A stretch of 9,926 nucleotides of DNA from an uncultured Actinomycetes bacterium (GTDB lineage: Bacteria; Actinomycetota; Actinomycetes; Nanopelagicales; Nanopelagicaceae), in contig CAIMCU010000088.1 of NCBI GenBank assembly GCA_903839585.1, positions 1-9,926 on the forward strand, written 5' to 3'. A model generated the notes under the pieces. It did not search any database and had not been told where the DNA came from. It saw nothing but the letters and a program-made list of their open reading frames with translations. Every line of letters begins with the position of its first letter. Position 1 is the stretch's first letter. The position numbers and the translations under genes are program-made. Shown piece by piece: positions 5,950-9,926 of the stretch.

Positions 5950-7050
5950 GTGCATTTATCCCAGATAACCCCATCGCTCTTTGCCTCCTTGGGTTTATCT
6001 ACCGCAAAGGATGTGATCGGAGCAGGGCAGAGCCCATCTGGTCGCGAACTCCTCTTTTTAATTGATGGCCTTGGCGCTGATGTGATTGAAAAGTACAAAG
6101 AGTTAATCCCAAAGATTTCAATGCTCCATCGTCACGGCTCGGTACAAACCTCTTTTCCATCAACAACAGCGACAAGTCTTGCAACCTTAATGACAGGTGA
6201 GATGCCTGGTGCACACGGAATGCTTGGATACACGGTGCAGGTTCCGCGAAGCGGTGGTCGAATTCTTAACTCACTTAAATGGGATGATCGAGTTGATCCA
6301 GTTATCTGGCAGCCGATTCCGACTCTCTTTGAGCGCGCAGCAGCGGAAGATATTTCTGTAACCCATGTCGCAGCAAAACGGTATGAGAATACGGGCTTTA
6401 CGCAAGCGGTTTTTCGTGGCGCAAAGTACAGCGGCGCTAATGTTGTGCCAGAGCTGATCAACCAGACCGCTGAGGCGTTACATAAGACACCGGCGTTTGT
6501 ATACCTCTATGTAAACGACCTCGATGTAGCAGGGCATAGCGATGGTGTTGGATCGGATAAGTGGATTGCAGCTCTCGTTGGCATCGATCAGATGATTACA
6601 GCGCTCTTACATAAACTTCCACGAGGCACACGCCTATGGCTCACATCAGATCACGGCATGATTAACGTAGAAGAGAAGATCGTTATTGGTCGAGATAACT
6701 CCTTAGCCGACGGTGTCAGTGTTATTGCCGGAGAGCCACGTGCGCGTCATCTCTATATCGACTCTGACTCCGATAGCGCCCGAGAAGATCTTGCAGCTAA
6801 TTGGAGGGAAAGCCTTGGAGATAAAGCCAAGATCTTTACTCGAAGCGAAGCTGTGGCAGCTGGATTGTTTGGTAGCGAGGTAAGTGCAGATGCTGCCGAT
6901 CGCATGGGAGATGTCATCGCGATTGCACAAGGTGGCGCCATACTTATTGAAGCCGCGCGCGAGAGCCAGGAGTCTTCGATGGTCGGACATCATGGTGGGT
7001 TAAGCGATACTGAAAGTTACGTTCCGCTTTTAACTACTAGCGTGAATTAG
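5950..7050 (+). CDS. Alkaline phosphatase superfamily protein, type I phosphodiesterase/nucleotide pyrophosphatase-like
   Basis: A 366-residue cytoplasmic-looking enzyme, with no signal peptide or membrane segment, predicted to hydrolyse phosphate mono- or diesters using two metal ions; the substrate cannot be read from sequence. Family landmarks are in order: metal Asp39 in FLIDGLG (36-42); the nucleophile region FPSTTATSLATLMTG (69-83), with the Ser/Thr nucleophile among residues 71-73; the D-x3-H metal pair Asp192 and His196 in NDLDVAGHSDG; Asp234 and His235 in SDHGM; and His347/His348 in GHHGG near the end. The GTG start gives a family-like N-terminus (a PSLFASLGL helix before the first strand) and has only a weak GAGAAG purine run 8 nt upstream; the next ATG, at 6121, would remove the first metal ligand. 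It diverges from parC across 66 bp, and its stop overlaps that of sepH by 4 bp. Confidence 0.88.
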   Translation: MHLSQITPSLFASLGLSTAKDVIGAGQSPSGRELLFLIDGLGADVIEKYKELIPKISMLHRHGSVQTSFPSTTATSLATLMTGEMPGAHGMLGYTVQVPRSGGRILNSLKWDDRVDPVIWQPIPTLFERAAAEDISVTHVAAKRYENTGFTQAVFRGAKYSGANVVPELINQTAEALHKTPAFVYLYVNDLDVAGHSDGVGSDKWIAALVGIDQMITALLHKLPRGTRLWLTSDHGMINVEEKIVIGRDNSLADGVSVIAGEPRARHLYIDSDSDSAREDLAANWRESLGDKAKIFTRSEAVAAGLFGSEVSADAADRMGDVIAIAQGGAILIEAARESQESSMVGHHGGLSDTESYVPLLTTSVN

Positions 7051-7856
7051 TTTTCCTCTGAAGGCTCTTCGGTTGAGGCGCTGTGGCCAAACATAATCTC
7101 ATCCCATGATGGAACCTTTGCGCGGGCGACGATTCCATCCTGTGTATCTGATGCAGCTGGAGTTTCGCGGATTGCAACAAGTCTTGGAGTTTCACGAACA
7201 GGTTCAGGAACGGTGATTGGTGCGGGCGCTTCTGCACGTGATGGATGGTTTGGCTCTGAGTGAATAATTGCTGGCTCGCTGCGGCGAACAGGTGCATCCT
7301 CGCCGAGCATCCACCCTCCATTGTCATCCATCGGCGTAACAACGCGGCGGCTTTGATCAAAGCTCCATCGAGCGCTCCCTGAGCCATCGCGGGTTGGATA
7401 GATGAGCTCTATAAGCCAGGTTCCATCGAACTCGCGCCATGTTTGCCATGCGAGCTCATCGATATCAACGCCTCGCGCAGATAGCTTTTTTTCAATGACA
7501 GATAAGAAAGTTTCATCTCCGTGCACAGGGTCCTTGCGCATTGAGAGATCATGGACAATATTGAGAATGTAAATGCGCTCCTGAAGAATTGGTCCCGCAA
7601 AGCGTGAGACCTTTTCTACAGAGATGTTTCCTTCACGCGCAACCGCGTCCATACTTTCGCCAGATCGCAGACGTTTTTGAATCTCTTTTACACTCATCTC
7701 GGCGCTGTCATCGATTGATACAGATGTAAGCCTTGGTTGATTTACAGTCGCACGAAGAGTGTCGCTAATGCGAAGAGTGAAATCTTCGCCCTCTGAGTTG
7801 GTGAGCGCTAGGTGAGACCCATCTGGGGTCTTGCCGGTTAATCGAAGCTCACTCAT
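7047..7856 (-). CDS. sepH: Septation protein SepH (DUF3071)
   Basis: An actinobacterial cell-division protein; in Streptomyces, SepH binds FtsZ and stimulates filament assembly at division sites. The 269-residue product begins MSELRLTG..PDGSHLALTNSEG (1-23), the typical DUF3071 N-terminus. A helix-turn-helix-like segment covers about 54-95 (MSVKEIQKRLRSG, then VSRFAGPILQERIYI). W137, W140 and W147 lie in the conserved strand region, which ends near RWSFD (163-167). A Pro/Glu-rich linker (about 185-245) leads to the conserved C-terminal motif VPSWDEIMFG (248-257). It is shorter than Streptomyces SepH, mainly in the linker. The ATG at 7856 has no Shine-Dalgarno site but lies 7 nt after a TATTCT box. 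Its stop overlaps the end of the convergent phosphodiesterase gene at 7047-7050. Confidence 0.93.
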   Translation of the reverse strand: MSELRLTGKTPDGSHLALTNSEGEDFTLRISDTLRATVNQPRLTSVSIDDSAEMSVKEIQKRLRSGESMDAVAREGNISVEKVSRFAGPILQERIYILNIVHDLSMRKDPVHGDETFLSVIEKKLSARGVDIDELAWQTWREFDGTWLIELIYPTRDGSGSARWSFDQSRRVVTPMDDNGGWMLGEDAPVRRSEPAIIHSEPNHPSRAEAPAPITVPEPVRETPRLVAIRETPAASDTQDGIVARAKVPSWDEIMFGHSASTEEPSEEN

Positions 7857-7863
7857 GCGCCCG

Positions 7864-7869
7864 AGAATA
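7864..7869 (-). promoter_or_regulatory. Candidate -10 box (TATTCT) for leaderless sepH transcription
   Basis: On the minus strand TATTCT ends 7 nt before the sepH ATG (7856), so transcription would start at or beside the start codon. No ribosome-binding site is present in the intervening CGGGCGC. No -35 hexamer is found at normal spacing; TTGCGG (7885-7880) is only 10 bp away. Confidence 0.42.
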
Positions 7870-7925
7870 TCTGATTACCCCGCAATGGACCCCTCATCTA
7901 CGCGGGAGTTTGAGCCGATTTACGC

Positions 7926-7954
7926 TTGTTGCCCCGTCTATGGCAAGATACGCA
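7926..7954 (+). promoter_or_regulatory. Possible rplS operon promoter
   Basis: TTGTTG at 7926-7931 could be a -35 box, with TACGCA (7949-7954) 17 bp downstream as a poor -10 box. A small inverted repeat CGCA-GTC-TGCG at 7951-7961 overlaps the expected start of transcription. The other 100 or so bases between sepH and rplS show nothing clearer. If this start is right, the rplS leader is about 50 nt long. Confidence 0.25.
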
Positions 7955-7995
7955 GTCTGCGCGGCTTACATGGCTGGTGCTGAATTAGAAGATAT

Positions 7996-8003
7996 GAAGA
8001 GGA
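7996..8003 (+). promoter_or_regulatory. Strong Shine-Dalgarno site of rplS
   Basis: GAAGAGGA ends 6 nt before the ATG at 8010, an ideal spacing. This clear site contrasts with most neighbouring genes and fits a highly translated ribosomal protein gene. Confidence 0.75.
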
Positions 8004-8009
8004 CTTGAA

Positions 8010-8549
8010 ATGAACATTCTTGATGCCGTCGACGCAAAGTCAATGCGTAAGGACATCCCACAGTTCCGCTCAGGCGATGAACTAAAGATCCACGTTCGCG
8101 TTATTGAAGGCAACAAGTCACGTATTCAGGTCTTCCAAGGTGTTGTTATCCGTCGCCAAGGTGAAGGCGTCCGCGAGACATTCACAATCCGTAAGCTTTC
8201 ATACGGTGTCGGAGTAGAACGTACCTTCCCAGTGCACACACCAGTTATTGAAAAGATTGAGCTTGTAAAGAAGGGCGATGTACGTCGCGCCAAGCTTTAC
8301 TACCTCCGCGATCTTCGCGGTAAGGCTGCAAAGATTCGCGAAAAGCGCGATGGCATCGAAGGTTACGGCGACGGAATCCTTTCAACTCCAGAACCAATCG
8401 CACCAGTTGTGGTTGAAGAGGCAGTTATTGAAGAGGTTGTTGTTGAGGCACCAGCTGCTATTGAAGAGGCTGCAGTTGAAGCACCTGTAGCAGAGGCTGT
8501 TGCAGAAGAAGCACCGGTTGCGGAAGCAACTGAAAAGCCAGCTGAATAA
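8010..8549 (+). CDS. rplS: 50S ribosomal protein L19 with acidic C-terminal extension
   Basis: L19 lies at the 30S-50S interface of the ribosome. Residues 1-113 match the family along its whole usual length (115 residues in E. coli): [29 protein letters not shown] (19-47), the [18 protein letters not shown] segment (61-78), and the canonical end [18 protein letters not shown] (96-113). Residues 114-179 are an added low-complexity tail of Glu, Ala, Val and Pro, with only one basic residue after R113 (Lys176) and repeated blocks such as VEAP and EEAP. It is probably disordered and surface-exposed. Comparable Ala/Glu-rich tails occur on several actinobacterial ribosomal proteins. First gene of the run rplS-lepB-rnhB, with a strong Shine-Dalgarno site. 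Confidence 0.96.
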   Translation: MNILDAVDAKSMRKDIPQFRSGDELKIHVRVIEGNKSRIQVFQGVVIRRQGEGVRETFTIRKLSYGVGVERTFPVHTPVIEKIELVKKGDVRRAKLYYLRDLRGKAAKIREKRDGIEGYGDGILSTPEPIAPVVVEEAVIEEVVVEAPAAIEEAAVEAPVAEAVAEEAPVAEATEKPAE

Positions 8550-8563
8550 CAGCTAACTCAACT

Positions 8564-9217
8564 ATGCCACGTAAGGGCTCGCTTGCTCGCGAGTTCCCCA
8601 TACTTGTAGTTGTTGCACTCCTCGTCTCACTCTTTATCAAAACTTTCCTTGTGCAGTTTTTCTATATCCCATCAGGATCAATGGAGAATACGCTTCAGAT
8701 TAATGATCGCGTAGCCGTCAACAAGGTTCCATTCATTAGCGACACAATCAACCGTGGCGATGTCGTTGTCTTTCGCGATCCTGCTGGCTGGTTACCAGAG
8801 GCTGCAGGAATTAGCGGCAATAAGGTCACAGTAAAGGTTAAAGAGGTTTTTGTAGCGCTAGGCGTTCTGCCCAATCCTGCTAAGCAGTACTTGGTAAAGA
8901 GAGTAATTGGAGTAGCAGGGGACAAGATCATCTGTTGCGACAAGAACAAGGGTCTGACTATTAATGGAAAACCAACCAGTGAGCCCTACATCTTTGCTGG
9001 AAATACACCGAGTGAAACCGAGTTCAATGTAACGGTTCCTGAAGGCAAGATTTGGGTAATGGGAGATCACCGTGGAGCAAGTGCGGACTCTCGTTACCAT
9101 CAAGAGGATATCAATAAGGGTTTTGTCCCTCTCGATAAGGTTACGGGTCGAGTAGTTGGAATCATCTGGCCATTTAAGAATGCAGGCTTTGTTCCATCAC
9201 AAGATCCCATTAAGTAG
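8564..9217 (+). CDS. lepB: Signal peptidase I
   Basis: Membrane-bound serine protease that removes signal peptides from Sec- and Tat-exported proteins on the outer face of the cytoplasmic membrane. A short cytoplasmic N-terminus is followed by one transmembrane segment (about 11-30). Catalytic Ser39 lies in PSGSMENTL and the general base is Lys112 in YLVKRVIGVAGD. The conserved GDHRGASADSR (167-177) corresponds to the GDN..SxDSR box. With 217 residues and no hydrophobic C-terminal helix, it has a single membrane anchor. C124 and C125 are adjacent in the insertion after the Lys box. It begins 14 bp after rplS without a recognisable Shine-Dalgarno site, so translation probably depends on coupling. 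The two surface proteins at 141-2716, with AxA cleavage sites, are likely substrates. Confidence 0.95.
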   Translation: MPRKGSLAREFPILVVVALLVSLFIKTFLVQFFYIPSGSMENTLQINDRVAVNKVPFISDTINRGDVVVFRDPAGWLPEAAGISGNKVTVKVKEVFVALGVLPNPAKQYLVKRVIGVAGDKIICCDKNKGLTINGKPTSEPYIFAGNTPSETEFNVTVPEGKIWVMGDHRGASADSRYHQEDINKGFVPLDKVTGRVVGIIWPFKNAGFVPSQDPIK

Positions 9218-9222
9218 TTTTC

Positions 9223-9825
9223 ATGAAGGTTATTGAAGCCTTACTGGCCGATGCAGGAATCTCTCCCTTAGCTGGTGTTGATGAGGCTGGTCGCGGTGCA
9301 TGTGCAGGACCACTCGTCGTAGCAAGCGTCATTCTCAAAGATCCCTTTGCAAAAGAGCTCACCGATGTTCGTGACTCTAAAGAGGTTTCAGAGACAAAGC
9401 GTGAAGAGCTCTTTGATTTAATTAGCCAGCTTGCTGAAGCGGTAAGTGTTGTAGTTATTCCTGCGGCAGAGGTAGATGCACGAGGTGTACACGCAGCTAA
9501 CCTAGATGGAATGCGCAGGGCGGTGCAGGGACTTTCTATCGCACCTGCATACGTTTTAACTGATGGCTACGCGATTGAAGGTTTAGCGGTTCCAAATCTT
9601 GCGGTGTGGAAGGGCGATCAGGTTGTGACCTGTATCAGTGCAGCCTCAATTATCGCCAAGGTAACCCGTGATCGAATCATGAGAGATTTAGATAGGCAGT
9701 TTCCTGCCTATGGCTTTGCCGCACACAAGGGGTACATCACCAAGGTTCACAGTGAGGCGTTGATAAAGAATGGTGCCTGCCCACAGCACCGACGCTCCTT
9801 CGCAAATATTGCGGCACTGGGTTAA
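9223..9825 (+). CDS. rnhB: Ribonuclease HII
   Basis: Endonuclease that cuts RNA in RNA-DNA hybrids and starts removal of single ribonucleotides misincorporated in DNA. The 200-residue product is full length. The DEDD metal-binding set is visible: Asp20 and Glu21 in GVDEAGRGACAGP (18-30), Asp114 in VLTDG and Asp132 in KGDQ. Other hallmarks are RDSKEVSETKRE (50-61), SAASIIAKVTRDR (139-151) and YGFAAHKGY (163-171), the type-2 signature region. The ATG at 9223 is 5 bp after the lepB stop with no Shine-Dalgarno site, pointing to translational re-initiation. In many actinobacteria a DUF2469 gene follows rnhB; here only 64 bp separate it from the next likely start. Confidence 0.96.
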   Translation: MKVIEALLADAGISPLAGVDEAGRGACAGPLVVASVILKDPFAKELTDVRDSKEVSETKREELFDLISQLAEAVSVVVIPAAEVDARGVHAANLDGMRRAVQGLSIAPAYVLTDGYAIEGLAVPNLAVWKGDQVVTCISAASIIAKVTRDRIMRDLDRQFPAYGFAAHKGYITKVHSEALIKNGACPQHRRSFANIAALG

Positions 9826-9853
9826 AACTTACCCACATCTAAATAGCTACAAG

Positions 9854-9882
9854 CTTTGAATGAGGGTGCAGATATCTACTCT
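9854..9882 (+). promoter_or_regulatory. Candidate promoter for the gene starting at 9890
   Basis: TACTCT at 9877-9882 fits a -10 box and ends 7 nt before the ATG at 9890, again a leaderless geometry. CTTTGA at 9854-9859 (17 bp spacing), or TTGAAT at 9856-9861 (15 bp), is a modest -35 candidate. It would separate the following gene from the rplS-lepB-rnhB transcript. Confidence 0.35.
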
Positions 9883-9889
9883 GCGCCGC

Positions 9890-9926
9890 ATGGGTAGAGC
9901 AAAGATAAGAACAGGTGCATTTGGCG
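9890..9926 (+). CDS. Start of a further gene, possibly YraN/UPF0102 family nuclease-like protein (partial)
   Basis: The frame from ATG 9890 is open to the right edge and gives MGRAKIRTGAFG. A G-x-x-G(E) pattern preceded by basic residues is how many YraN (UPF0102) proteins begin, and that gene often follows rnhB in actinobacteria, but twelve residues are too few to be sure. The same frame also has an ATG at 9860. The 9890 start is preferred because it sits 7 nt after the TACTCT box and gives a better family-like N-terminus. The preceding bases 9826-9889 hold no other recognisable gene. Confidence 0.4.
   Translation, partial: MGRAKIRTGAFG

Noticed and set aside
7879..7906. CCCGC ... GCGGG inverted repeat upstream of sepH as a leader riboswitch or hairpin
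   Set aside because: A 5-bp stem with an 18-nt loop; it is not near the proposed leaderless start and has no supporting structure.
9819..9834. GGGT ... ACCC inverted repeat at the rnhB stop as an intrinsic terminator
   Set aside because: Only a 4-bp stem, with no T-run after it.

Overview
The window looks like chromosome from a streamlined, moderate-GC actinobacterium. SepH (DUF3071) is specific to Actinobacteria, the rplS-lepB-rnhB order is the actinobacterial one, and the ABC-F protein and ParC resemble actinobacterial homologues closely. Short intergenic gaps, many starts without a Shine-Dalgarno site, and secreted proteins sharing one small Cys-containing Ig-like module suggest freshwater acI / Nanopelagicales (Ca. 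Planktophila or Nanopelagicus type). That placement is inferred from recognition, not from a search.

Layout. (1) 2-97: last codons of a type IIA topoisomerase B subunit, probably parE, on +. (2) 141-2716: two + strand genes for exported proteins, one glycine-rich and one carrying a cadherin-like domain, both ending in the same Ig-like module. They sit between the topoisomerase genes and look like accessory surface cargo. (3) 5883-2717, minus: parC then an ABC-F ATPase. ParC stops where its C-terminal beta-pinwheel should begin, and the ABC-F ribosome-binding site lies inside a perfect hairpin. (4) 5950-7050, +: a nucleotide pyrophosphatase/alkaline phosphatase superfamily enzyme, divergent from parC. 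(5) 7856-7047, minus: sepH, overlapping the phosphatase end by 4 bp. (6) 8010-9825, +: rplS, lepB and rnhB, tightly packed. (7) 9890 to the right edge: start of another + strand gene, possibly YraN/UPF0102.

How the genes relate. ParE/ParC decatenate chromosomes and SepH promotes FtsZ assembly at division, so the core is chromosome and cell-cycle housekeeping. LepB would cleave the signal peptides of the two surface proteins. L19, the ABC-F protein and RNase HII serve ribosome structure, translation and genome maintenance. No RNA genes, CRISPR arrays, integrases or insertion sequences were seen. No stretch over 300 bases lacks a gene; the longest gap is the 153 bp between sepH and rplS.

Expression signals. 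Several genes have a TAnnnT hexamer only 6-7 nt before the start codon, as expected for leaderless transcripts, while rplS and the ABC-F gene have clear Shine-Dalgarno sites. No convincing intrinsic terminator was found, even where convergent genes abut. I see no clear new multi-gene system. The best leads are the ABC-F hairpin, the CTD-less ParC and the shared surface-protein module.
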